Shown here: one piece after another, positions 49,618 to 57,372 of the stretch
How positions within the stretch are numbered: position 1 is the first letter of the stretch
Layout of the letters: every line of letters starts with the position of its first letter
From: ZC4RG17 sp036380875
GTDB lineage: Bacteria; Actinomycetota; Acidimicrobiia; Spongiisociales; ZC4RG35
Assembly: GCA_036380875.1 (NCBI GenBank)
Contig: DASVDX010000070.1
Location: 1-64,000 of the forward strand
DNA length: 64,000 bases
Direction: 5' to 3'
Notes under the pieces: model-generated
Database searches by the model: none
What the model saw: only the letters and a program-made list of their open reading frames with translations
What the model was told of the DNA's origin: nothing
Translations under genes and position numbers: made by a program

Positions 49618-51392
49618 GCACAGCAGCCCGAGTCGTCCCTGCGGTCCCGACCTTCGCCGTCGACGACGGCTTCTGGTACGCCATCCCGGAGTCTCATCGT
49701 CCCCGTGTGGAGGTCGGACGGATCGTCCGCGTCCCGCTCGGCGGACGGAGGGTGCGGGGCCACGTAGTGGAAGTGGCGGAACGCCCGACTACCGGCCTGA
49801 AGCCTATCGCCGGGGTCTCCGGTGAGCTCCCGATCTTCGGGCCGAAGCTCCGCGACGCCCTGATCTGGGCCGCTCATTACTACGTCGCCCCCGTAGCCGT
49901 GATGCTGGAGCGGTCGGGGCCGCCGAACCTGCCGGGGCGTCCGCCCCGCCCTTCGAGCCCGGCGACAGCCTTTCACCCGCATTCACCTCATCCGCTAGAC
50001 GACCTGGTCGCGGCCGTTGCCTCGGGGGGCCGCAAACCGCCGACGGTGTTGCTCACCTCCTGGGAGGACATGACGTGGCTCCCAGCTCTGAGCCCGGTGC
50101 TGGGGTCGGGAAGGTCGGCGATGATCGTCGCCGCCACCGCCGCCGAGACGCGGCTCATCGCCGAGACCGCCCGCCGTGTCCTCGGAACCGAAGTGATCGA
50201 GGTGAACGGCGAGCTCGACGACGCCACCATCACCGAACGATGGGGGCAGGCCGCCACGACGCCGGGGCTCGTCGTCGGTACCCCGAGGATCGCCGAATGG
50301 CCGGTCGCCGGCCTCGGGCTGGCGGTCGTGATCGAGGAGGGTCGCCGGGCGATGAAGGACCGCCAGACGCCGACCGTGGCCGTGCGGCGATTTCTCATGA
50401 CGCGTGCTCGTCTGGAGGGCTTCACCCAGGTGTATGTCGGGCCGACGCCGTCGCTCGAACTACTGGCCACTGGCGCCGAGGTGATCCGTTCCGCCCCCCG
50501 GGTATGGCCACTGGTCGAGGTCGTCGATCGCAACGAGGAGCCACCCGGTGCCGGCCTGATCTCCGCCCGGGTTCGTGCCGCCATCCGCGCCACAGTCGAA
50601 GGCGGAGGGCGAGTATTCGTCTTCACCCACCGCCGGGGATACGCACCCGCCTATCGGTGTTCCAACTGCAAGGAACTGCGCCGGTGCCCGACCTGTGGCT
50701 CCCGCCCGGATCCCGGCGAGACTTGTAGCCGCTGTGGCGCCCCGTCCCAGCCCTGCCTCCAGTGCGGCGGGGAGACGTTCGAGCCGCTCGGGGCGGGCGT
50801 GGGACGCGTGCTCCACGAGTTGCGGGGCCAGTTCGGGGACCGGGCCGGGGAGGCCGGGTCCGACGCTCCTGTGATCGTGGGGACAGAACGCGACCTCGCC
50901 GGCGTTCGCGCCGTCGATCTTGCCGTGGCTGTAGACGTCGACGGCCTGACGCTCGGCACCCACTTCCGGGCCGCCGAAGAAGCATTCCGAGTGCTCGCCC
51001 GCCTGGCGGGCCGGGTCGAGCGCGGCAGCGGGCGCCGGTTGATGTTGCAGACCACCATGCCCGACCAACCGGTCGTGACGGCCATGCGCCGAGGAGACCC
51101 GCTCGATTTCCTCCATCACGAGATGGAAGCCCGTCGTGCGATGGGCTATCCGCCGGCTTCGGAGATCCTGGTCGTGGAGGTGAGAGGAGAGGCTGACACG
51201 GTCGACAGCGATCTGCGCGCCATCGCCGGCGACAACACCGTCCTCGGCCCCGCAGACCGGGCCGATGGCCGCCGATGGCTCGTCCAGGGCACGAATCTCG
51301 GGCAGTTCAAGAGGGACCTCCGTCCACTGGTCCAGCGTTGGCGTGACATCGGTGCCACCGTGCGCATCGACGTCGACCCGCTCGACCTCTGA
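49614..51392 (+). CDS. priA: PriA-like primosomal protein, helicase motifs lost; probable CTG start
   Basis: PriA-family homology begins at ARVVPAVPTFAVDDGFWYA, 90 nt before the first ATG/GTG/TTG in frame (GTG 49707). The only start-like codon is CTG 49614, overlapping the metK stop as CTGA exactly as GTGA does at other junctions, giving 592 residues. The DNA-binding 3'BD is present, but the Walker A (GKT) and DEEH motifs of helicase PriA are absent: TSWEDMTWL and VVIEEGRR stand in their places. The eight-Cys zinc domain (CSNC, CPTC, CSRC, CLQC, about residues 349-384) is intact. Motor-dead PriA is typical for actinobacteria. Confidence 0.85.
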   Translation: MSTAARVVPAVPTFAVDDGFWYAIPESHRPRVEVGRIVRVPLGGRRVRGHVVEVAERPTTGLKPIAGVSGELPIFGPKLRDALIWAAHYYVAPVAVMLERSGPPNLPGRPPRPSSPATAFHPHSPHPLDDLVAAVASGGRKPPTVLLTSWEDMTWLPALSPVLGSGRSAMIVAATAAETRLIAETARRVLGTEVIEVNGELDDATITERWGQAATTPGLVVGTPRIAEWPVAGLGLAVVIEEGRRAMKDRQTPTVAVRRFLMTRARLEGFTQVYVGPTPSLELLATGAEVIRSAPRVWPLVEVVDRNEEPPGAGLISARVRAAIRATVEGGGRVFVFTHRRGYAPAYRCSNCKELRRCPTCGSRPDPGETCSRCGAPSQPCLQCGGETFEPLGAGVGRVLHELRGQFGDRAGEAGSDAPVIVGTERDLAGVRAVDLAVAVDVDGLTLGTHFRAAEEAFRVLARLAGRVERGSGRRLMLQTTMPDQPVVTAMRRGDPLDFLHHEMEARRAMGYPPASEILVVEVRGEADTVDSDLRAIAGDNTVLGPADRADGRRWLVQGTNLGQFKRDLRPLVQRWRDIGATVRIDVDPLDL

Positions 51393-51394
51393 GC

Positions 51395-52711
51395 TCAGGA
51401 GGAGAGGATCTCCGCAAGTTCCGTGAGGTCGGCGTCGGTGCTGCCGGTCGTGACCCGGATGTGGCCCTCGAACGTGGGCCGGAGCTGGAAGGGACGCCCG
51501 GGGGCGACTGCGATCCCTCGCGCCGCAAGCATCACCAGTGCCGCCTGCTCATCGGGCACCGCCACCCACAAGTTCAGGCCATCGGAGCCCGTGGTCGTGA
51601 ACCCGTGCTCCGCCATCGCCGCCGCCAGCTTCGCCCGCCGCTGCCCGTAGACCGACCGCGCCTCGGAGACCAGCCGTTCGACCTCCGGGTCCCCGAGCAA
51701 TTCAGCCAGCAGGCTCTGGAGGAATCGCGACGTCCACGCCGGGCCGAGGCGGCGACGGTCGACCAGCTCGGCGAGGGCGGCCGAAGGTCCGGCGATGCTG
51801 GCGATGCGGAAGTCCGGGCCGTGCGACTTCGAGAAACTCGTTATGTGGAGAACGCGCTCCGGGAGGTGGGCTCCGATGCTGACCAGCGGAGACGACGAGA
51901 TCATTCCCGAGTGGTCGTCCTCGATGACCCAGGCACCCGAACGGGCGATGACTTCCGCCAGCTCCTTGGCACGCCGCTCCGTCATCGAAACACCCGTGGG
52001 GTTCTGGGCGCGGGGCTGGATGACGACGCCGACGGGGCGCTGCCGCAAGGCGCGGGCGAGTGAGTCGGGGACCATCCCCTCGTCGTCGATCTCGACCGGC
52101 ACCGCCACTCCGCCGTGCTCTTCGATGAGGTCGAAGATCGGCGGAAAACCGGGGTCGGCCACCGCCACCCGATCACCCAGCCTCACCCGCGGCCCCAGCA
52201 GCCGGTCGAGAGCGTCCAGAGCGCCGTCGACGACGGTGAGAGCCTCGGCGGGATACGGGAGCCGACGGCGGATCTGCTCCTCGAGCTTCGGCACCACGGG
52301 CGGGGCGATGTAGCTCGACGGATGGGGGACCTCCTTCACCCTCTCGAGCGCCGACTGGATGGGAGGAAGCAGGGCCGGATCGGGCATCCCCGTGGAGAGG
52401 TCGAGCCGGAACTCGCCGTGGCGGGAGTAGCGGAAGAAGCGGACGGCGTGGCGCCTCTCCAGGAGGGGGACGAACGACCCCGCTCGTCCGCGTGTCTCGA
52501 TCATCCCCGCGTCCGCCAACTGGGCCCAGGCCCGCGAGATGGTCGCCACGCCGACTCCCAGCTCGGCGGCGATGGCTCTGACCGTCGGAAGCCGTTCGCC
52601 CGGAGCGAGAGCACCCTCGCGGATCATCCCGCTCACCGCCTCGACCACTCCGGCGACCGACCGGTCGCGAATCATGCTGGCGAGTTGGGCGGCGTCCACG
52701 GCCGGAAACAT
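51395..52711 (-). CDS. MocR-family transcriptional regulator (GntR HTH fused to aminotransferase domain)
   Basis: A 438-residue PLP-dependent regulator. Residues 10-82 form a GntR winged helix (LAPGERLPTVRAIAAELGVGVATISRAWAQLADAGMI). Residues 105-438 are a fold-type I aminotransferase domain with Asn 237 (QNPTG), Asp 265/266 (IEDDHSG) and the PLP Lys 295 (TSFSKSHG). The ATG at 52711 is the natural start; an in-frame extension to 52858 would run through the divergent promoter. It is divergent from the pyrimidine-type transporter and catabolic genes and probably controls them, with an amino acid such as beta-alanine as a plausible effector. Confidence 0.88.
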   Translation of the reverse strand: MFPAVDAAQLASMIRDRSVAGVVEAVSGMIREGALAPGERLPTVRAIAAELGVGVATISRAWAQLADAGMIETRGRAGSFVPLLERRHAVRFFRYSRHGEFRLDLSTGMPDPALLPPIQSALERVKEVPHPSSYIAPPVVPKLEEQIRRRLPYPAEALTVVDGALDALDRLLGPRVRLGDRVAVADPGFPPIFDLIEEHGGVAVPVEIDDEGMVPDSLARALRQRPVGVVIQPRAQNPTGVSMTERRAKELAEVIARSGAWVIEDDHSGMISSSPLVSIGAHLPERVLHITSFSKSHGPDFRIASIAGPSAALAELVDRRRLGPAWTSRFLQSLLAELLGDPEVERLVSEARSVYGQRRAKLAAAMAEHGFTTTGSDGLNLWVAVPDEQAALVMLAARGIAVAPGRPFQLRPTFEGHIRVTTGSTDADLTELAEILSS

Positions 52712-52735
52712 ACCTGAAACAATTCGATTTTGTCG

Positions 52736-52751
52736 TCGATCCGTCCATCGA
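52736..52751. promoter_or_regulatory. Candidate MocR operator (inverted repeat)
   Basis: TCGAT-6 nt-ATCGA lies in the 59-bp divergent spacer just upstream of the -10 box at 52757. A second nested pair, TTCGAT at 52723-52728 and ATCGAA at 52747-52752, shares an arm. Position suits control of both directions, but short palindromes occur by chance. Confidence 0.35.
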
Positions 52752-52756
52752 ACGCG

Positions 52757-52762
52757 TATAGT
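52757..52762 (+). promoter_or_regulatory. -10 box for the transporter/catabolic operon
   Basis: TATAGT, 8 nt before the GTG at 52771. One of the closest matches to TATAAT in the window; the first gene again would have almost no leader. Confidence 0.5.
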
Positions 52763-52770
52763 CGACCGCC

Positions 52771-53658
52771 GTGGCAGCGGCGAGACAGTCAGGGCGGAGC
52801 GGCACCGGCCCGATGCGTCGCGTCTTCGCTTTCCTGGTCGTCCTGGCGTTGCTCGCAATCCTCTGGGAGGGCTACAAGCTCCTCGGTGCCCTCTGGGGTG
52901 GGACCTGGCCCATCCTCGGCACGGAGATGCGTCCCCGCCCCGGAGACAGCTCGATGCCCCATGTGTGGGACGTGATCGCCGCCCTCTTCGCCCCGGCCCG
53001 CCGCAACGCCGAGCCGCTGATCCTCACGCTGTTCGTGGCGACCCTCTACACGCTCCGGGAGGCGCTCGTGGGTTTCCTGGTCGGCGCGCTGGTCGGCTTC
53101 TCCATCGGGGTGGTCTTCGTGCGCTCGTTGTCGGCAGAACGAGCATTCATGCCCTACGTCGTGGCCAGTCAGACCATCCCCATCATCGCCGTGGCGCCGA
53201 TGGTCGTCGTGTGGGGCCGCCAGCTCGAGCTCCCTGGCTGGACGATGGTGTCGATCATCGCCGCCTACCTGACGTTCTTCCCCGTGGCGATCAACACCGT
53301 TCGCGGCCTCCGCTCGCCGGAGGCCACCGCCACCGAGTTGTTCGACTCGTACGCCGCCACGCCCTGGCAGCGACTGACCAAGCTCCAGATCCCATCGGCA
53401 CTGCCCTACATCTTCACCGCCCTCAGGGTGTCGGCAGCTGCCTCCGTGGTCGGGGCGATCGTGGGCGAGCTGCCGGCCGGGTTCGCCGACGGCCTGGGAC
53501 GCGCCCTGCTCCAGTTCAACCAGACGTTCGCGGCCGACCCCGCCAAGTTGTACGCCGCCGTGTTGATGTCCGCCCTCGGAGGGATCGTCTTCGTGGGTGC
53601 GGTGGCCTTGGCAGAGCGGCTGACTCTTCCCTCGGCTCGCCGGGAGGTGACGACCTGA
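52771..53658 (+). CDS. ABC transporter permease 1 (TauC/SsuC/ThiX family)
   Basis: A 295-residue permease with about six transmembrane helices. The membrane-ATPase coupling loop (ELFDSYAATPWQRLTKLQIPSALPYIFTALRVSAAASVVGAIVGE) is the EAA-type motif of the binding-protein-dependent transport inner-membrane family used for sulfonates, nitrate, taurine and thiamine-pyrimidine precursors. GTG start next to the -10 box. Partner of the permease at 54431, so the channel should be a heterodimer. Confidence 0.9.
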   Translation: MAAARQSGRSGTGPMRRVFAFLVVLALLAILWEGYKLLGALWGGTWPILGTEMRPRPGDSSMPHVWDVIAALFAPARRNAEPLILTLFVATLYTLREALVGFLVGALVGFSIGVVFVRSLSAERAFMPYVVASQTIPIIAVAPMVVVWGRQLELPGWTMVSIIAAYLTFFPVAINTVRGLRSPEATATELFDSYAATPWQRLTKLQIPSALPYIFTALRVSAAASVVGAIVGELPAGFADGLGRALLQFNQTFAADPAKLYAAVLMSALGGIVFVGAVALAERLTLPSARREVTT

Positions 53659-54434
53659 TGGACTACATCGTCGACGCCCAAAAGCTGTCGAAGACCTTCA
53701 CCGGCAGCTCAGGCACCGTGCACGCACTGGCCGACATCGACCTCCAGATCGAGCCTGGCGAGTTCGTGTCGCTGATCGGGCCTTCGGGCTGCGGCAAGTC
53801 GACACTCCTGCGGTTGATCGGCGATCTGCTCGCGCCCAGCTCGGGGACCCTAAGCGTCAACGGCAAGGATCCGCATCGAGCCCGGGTCGATGGCGACTAC
53901 GGCATCGCCTTCCAGAAAGCCACCCTGCTGGATTGGCGGACCGTTCGTCGCAACGTCGAGCTTCCCCTGGAGTTGGCCGGCGTCCCGGCCGAGGAACGGC
54001 GGTCGCGAGCCGACGAACTGCTGCAGATGGTGAACCTCGCCGAGTTCGCCGACCACTACCCGTGGCAGCTGTCGGGCGGTATGCAGCAGCGCGTGGCGAT
54101 TGCCCGGGCCCTCGGTCAGCGTCCGCCGCTTCTCCTCATGGACGAGCCATTCGGCGCCCTGGACGAAATGACGCGGGAATCGATGCAGCAGGAGCTCATG
54201 CGCATATGGCGGGACACGGGCACGACTGTCGTGTTCGTCACGCATTCCATCCCCGAAGCCGTCTTCCTTTCGACGAGGGTGGTGGTCATGTCCGCCCGTC
54301 CGGGCCGCATCACGCATCGCATAACCGTGGATCTGCCTCAGCCGCGCGACTTCGAGGTACGCGAAAGCCCTCGCTTCTTCGAGCTGATCACCGAGGTCCG
54401 CGAGGCGTTGCGCCAGAGGGAGGTGACGGTGTGA
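53658..54434 (+). CDS. ABC transporter ATP-binding protein (SsuB/TauB/ThiZ family)
   Basis: A 258-residue ATPase with Walker A GPSGCGKST, Q-loop IAFQKATLLDWRT, signature LSGGMQQRVAIARAL, Walker B LLLMDEPFGALD and H-loop FVTHSIPEA. This set is typical for nitrate/sulfonate/pyrimidine-type importers. The ATG overlaps the preceding stop (TGATG); in-frame sequence upstream is not part of the gene. Confidence 0.93.
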   Translation: MDYIVDAQKLSKTFTGSSGTVHALADIDLQIEPGEFVSLIGPSGCGKSTLLRLIGDLLAPSSGTLSVNGKDPHRARVDGDYGIAFQKATLLDWRTVRRNVELPLELAGVPAEERRSRADELLQMVNLAEFADHYPWQLSGGMQQRVAIARALGQRPPLLLMDEPFGALDEMTRESMQQELMRIWRDTGTTVVFVTHSIPEAVFLSTRVVVMSARPGRITHRITVDLPQPRDFEVRESPRFFELITEVREALRQREVTV

Positions 54435-55204
54435 GGTGGCTCCGCCACCGCGCCGTCGCTCCGATTCTCGCCTTCGTCGCTGTCGTCGGCCTCTGGGAGC
54501 TCGTCGTCAAGAGCCTCTCCATCGAGTCGTTCATCCTCCCGGCGCCGTCGGCGATCTGGTCGTCCTTCGTCGGCAACGCCGCCACCATCTGGCCCTATGG
54601 GCTCCGAACGCTGGGGGAGGCGCTCGGGGGCCTCGTGATCGGCACCGTCCTCGGCGTGCTGGCGGCCGCTGCCGTGGCCCGTTGGACGACGCTGCGTCTC
54701 GGGGCGATGCCTTTCGCCGCCGCAGTCAACGCCATGCCGATCGTCGCCACCGCCCCGATCTTCAACCAGCTGTTCGGGTCGACCAACCCTGTCTCGAAGA
54801 TGGCGGTGGTGGCCGTCATGGTGTTCTTCCCGGTGATGGCCAACACCACGCGGGGTCTCGCCGAAGTGGACCCGTCCGAGCTGGAGTTGATGCGGGCGAT
54901 GGCCGCCTCCCCATACACGGTGCTCCGTCGGGTCCGTATACCCAACGCCCTCCCGTACTTCTTCACGGCTATGAAGGTGGCGGTGCCCCTCTCTCTGATC
55001 GGGGCGATCATCGCCGAGTACTTCGGCGGGCCCCAGAACGTGCTCGGCCAATACATCGTCAACCGGGCACAGCTGTTCCAGTTCCCCGACGCCTGGGCGG
55101 CGATCCTCGTGTCCGCCGTGCTCGGCATCGGGATGTATCTCGTGGTTCTGGTCAGCGAGCGCCTCGTCATGCCGTGGCACGTTTCGTTGCGAGCGACGGA
55201 ATGA
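54431..55204 (+). CDS. ABC transporter permease 2 (TauC/SsuC/ThiX family)
   Basis: A 257-residue, six-helix permease homologous to the one at 52771. The EAA-type loop is ELELMRAMAASPYTVLRRVRIPNALPYFFTAMKVAVPLSLIGAIIAEYFG. GTG 54431 overlaps the ATPase stop as GTGA. Having two different permeases is common in THI5/NMT1-type pyrimidine importers, less so in sulfonate importers. Confidence 0.9.
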   Translation: MRWLRHRAVAPILAFVAVVGLWELVVKSLSIESFILPAPSAIWSSFVGNAATIWPYGLRTLGEALGGLVIGTVLGVLAAAAVARWTTLRLGAMPFAAAVNAMPIVATAPIFNQLFGSTNPVSKMAVVAVMVFFPVMANTTRGLAEVDPSELELMRAMAASPYTVLRRVRIPNALPYFFTAMKVAVPLSLIGAIIAEYFGGPQNVLGQYIVNRAQLFQFPDAWAAILVSAVLGIGMYLVVLVSERLVMPWHVSLRATE

Positions 55205-55215
55205 GGAGGGTTTCG

Positions 55216-55257
55216 ATGGCCGGAGAGAGGCAACAACGACCCTGGGAGGAACGATGA
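55216..55257 (+). CDS. 13-codon leader ORF coupled to the binding-protein gene
   Basis: ATG 55216 has a perfect AGGAGGG Shine-Dalgarno (55204-55210) 5 nt upstream and encodes MAGERQQRPWEER. Its TGA overlaps the ATG of the next gene as ATGA, the same coupling geometry as between the structural genes here. It may load ribosomes for the binding protein, which is needed in excess. Could also be accidental; no comparative evidence is available. Confidence 0.45.
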   Translation: MAGERQQRPWEER

Positions 55258-56423
55258 CAACGACGTATCGGCGCCTGCTGGCCCTGTTGGCTGTATTGGC
55301 GCTCTTCCTCGCCGCTTGCGGTGGCGGTGGCGAGGAAGCCGACGACACGGCCCCAGCCGATGACACCGCACCCGCCGGCACGGAGGGGGACACCGGCTCT
55401 GACGCGGAGGCGTGCGACAGCCCCGACCAGGTTCGGCTGCAGCTGCAATGGTTCGCCCAGGCGCAGTTCGCCGGCTACTACGCCGCCATCGACCAGGGGT
55501 ACTACGCCGACCGGTGTCTGGAGGTCGAGATCCTCGAAGGCGGCGTCGACATCGTCCCCCAGCAGGTCCTGGCTTCCGGGGGAGCCGAGTTCGGCATCGC
55601 CTGGGTGCCGAAGGCACTCGTCTCCCGGGAAGCCGGCGCCGACATCATCAACATCGCCCAGGTGTTCGAGCGCTCCGGCACCCTGATGGTGAGCTGGGCC
55701 GAGTCGGGCATCGACTCGCCGGAGGACTGGGCCGGCAAGAAGGTCGGCAACTGGGGCTTCGGCAACGAGTACGAGCTGCTCGCTGCGATCGAGAAGTTCG
55801 ACGTCCAGGACGTCGAACTCGTCGCCCAGGACTTCACGATGACCGCTCTCCTGAACCGGGAGATCGACGCCGCCGAGGCGATGACGTACAACGAGTACGC
55901 CCAGGTCCTCGAGGCCGAGAATCCCGAGACTGGTGAGCTCTACCAGCCCGAGGACCTGACCGTCATCGACTTCAACGACGTCGGCACGGCGATGCTCCAG
56001 GACGCCATCTGGGTCAACGCCGACTGGATCGCCGAGAACGAGGACGTCGCCCAGCGGTTCCTCGAGGCGAGCTTCGAGGGATGGATCTACTGCCGCGACA
56101 ACCCCGACGACTGCGTCCAGTCGGTGCTCGACGCCGGCTCCACCCTCGGCTTGAGCCACCAGACCTGGATGATGAACGAGATCAACGCCTTGATCTGGCC
56201 GGCCAGCAACGGGATCGGGGTCATGAACGAGGATCTGTGGAACCAGACCGTCGAAATCGCCACGACGCAGATCCCCGACCTCCAAGGCGTGGAGATCAGC
56301 CCGGACGTCTACCGCTCCGACCTGGCCGAAGCGGCGGTCGCCGCCCTCGAAGAGGACGGCCTCGACACGAGAGGCGAAGGCTGGGAGCGGGTCGAGGTGC
56401 AGCTCAGCCCGGGCGGCGAGTAG
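55254..56423 (+). CDS. ABC transporter substrate-binding lipoprotein, THI5/NMT1-like
   Basis: A 389-residue lipoprotein: signal peptide with lipobox LAAC (Cys 22), an acidic Asp/Ala/Thr-rich linker to about residue 55, then an SsuA/THI5-like domain. The opening QLQWFAQAQFAGYYAAIDQGYY and following GGVDIVPQQVLASGGAEFGI match the NMT1/THI5 group that binds pyrimidine-type ligands (for example formyl-aminopyrimidine) and riboflavin. A GGGAGG site lies 5 nt upstream of the ATG. Given the downstream pyrimidine-degrading enzymes, uracil, thymine, a dihydropyrimidine or a hydantoin are the best guesses. Confidence 0.85.
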   Translation: MTTTYRRLLALLAVLALFLAACGGGGEEADDTAPADDTAPAGTEGDTGSDAEACDSPDQVRLQLQWFAQAQFAGYYAAIDQGYYADRCLEVEILEGGVDIVPQQVLASGGAEFGIAWVPKALVSREAGADIINIAQVFERSGTLMVSWAESGIDSPEDWAGKKVGNWGFGNEYELLAAIEKFDVQDVELVAQDFTMTALLNREIDAAEAMTYNEYAQVLEAENPETGELYQPEDLTVIDFNDVGTAMLQDAIWVNADWIAENEDVAQRFLEASFEGWIYCRDNPDDCVQSVLDAGSTLGLSHQTWMMNEINALIWPASNGIGVMNEDLWNQTVEIATTQIPDLQGVEISPDVYRSDLAEAAVAALEEDGLDTRGEGWERVEVQLSPGGE

Positions 56424-56438
56424 AACTCGAGGTAAGAG

Positions 56439-56469
56439 GGGTGGGGCGGCCTGGCGTCGCCCCACCCCC
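56439..56469 (+). terminator. Strong intra-operon hairpin after the binding-protein gene
   Basis: An 11-bp perfect G/C-rich stem (56439-56449 with 56459-56469) and 9-nt loop, without a U-run. It separates the abundant-type binding protein from enzyme genes and could partially stop transcription or protect the upstream mRNA from 3' decay. Confidence 0.55.
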
Positions 56470-56489
56470 CGGGAGAGAGGAGGACGAGC

Positions 56490-57332
56490 ATGTCCAACAT
56501 CGTCAGAGCGGCAATTCTCCAGACCGAGTGGACCGGCGACAAAGAGTCGATGGTCGACAAGCACGTCAAATACGCCGAGCAGGCGGCCAACGAGGGCGCC
56601 CAGGTGATGTGCTTCCAGGAGATCTTCAACACTCCGTACTTCTGTCAGGTGCAGGACAACGTGCACTTCGACGATGCGGAGCCGATCCCCGACGGCCCGA
56701 CCATGCAGCGGATGATCCAGCTCGCCAAGGACACCGAGATGGTGCTGGTCGTGCCGATGTTCGAGAAGGCCGACGAGGGCTTCTACTACAACACGGCGGC
56801 CGTGATCGACGCCGACGGGACGTACCTCGGCAAATACCGCAAGACCCACATTCCCCACGTCAACGGGTTCTGGGAGAAGTTCTACTTCCGGCCCGGCAAC
56901 CTCGGCTACCCGGTGTTCGACACCAAGGTCGGCCGCATCGGGGTCTACATCTGCTACGACCGCCACTTCCCCGAGGGCTGGCGCGCTCTCGGGCTCGCCG
57001 GCGCCAAGATCGTGTTCAACCCGTCGGCGACCAGCCGCGGGCTGTCCATGTACCTGTGGAAGCTGGAGCAGCCGGCCGCGGCGGTGGCCAACGAGTACTT
57101 CATCGGGGCCATCAACCGGGTCGGCAAGGAACCGTTCGGCGACAACGACTTCTATGGGTCGTCCTACTTCGTGGACCCGCGTGGCCAGATCGTGGGCGAA
57201 GCGGCGTCCGACACGGACGAAGAACTCGTGGTGCGGGACCTCGAGATGGACATGATCGAGGAGGTTCGCCGGATCTGGGCGTTCTATCGCGACCGTCGCC
57301 CCGACGCCTACCAGTCCCTGGTGGAGCCATGA
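56490..57332 (+). CDS. Beta-ureidopropionase / N-carbamoyl-beta-amino-acid amidohydrolase (nitrilase superfamily)
   Basis: A 280-residue nitrilase-fold enzyme with the Glu-Lys-Cys triad: Glu 44 (FQEIFNTPYF), Lys 118 (YRKTHIPH) and Cys 155 (YICYDRHFPEG). FQEIFNTPYF and CYDRHFPEGWR are characteristic of beta-alanine synthases. It would hydrolyse N-carbamoyl-beta-alanine or N-carbamoyl-beta-aminoisobutyrate to the beta-amino acid, CO2 and ammonia, the product of the dihydropyrimidinase encoded two genes downstream. A GAGGAGGA site precedes the ATG. D-carbamoylase or another amidase is a less likely alternative. Confidence 0.88.
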   Translation: MSNIVRAAILQTEWTGDKESMVDKHVKYAEQAANEGAQVMCFQEIFNTPYFCQVQDNVHFDDAEPIPDGPTMQRMIQLAKDTEMVLVVPMFEKADEGFYYNTAAVIDADGTYLGKYRKTHIPHVNGFWEKFYFRPGNLGYPVFDTKVGRIGVYICYDRHFPEGWRALGLAGAKIVFNPSATSRGLSMYLWKLEQPAAAVANEYFIGAINRVGKEPFGDNDFYGSSYFVDPRGQIVGEAASDTDEELVVRDLEMDMIEEVRRIWAFYRDRRPDAYQSLVEP

Positions 57333-57338
57333 GATCCA

Positions 57339-57371
57339 AGTCGGAAATCGGCAGCCGGGAACCGGAAGTGT
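57339..57371. repeat. Intergenic 7-bp tandem repeat, array 1
   Basis: Four consecutive heptamers of consensus AGTCGGM (agtcgga, aatcggc, agccggg, aaccgga) plus a partial fifth fill the 40-bp gap between the amidohydrolase and aminotransferase genes. Sixteen bases (57339-57354) are identical to 61641-61656 in array 2. Confidence 0.7.
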
Positions 57372-57372
57372 C

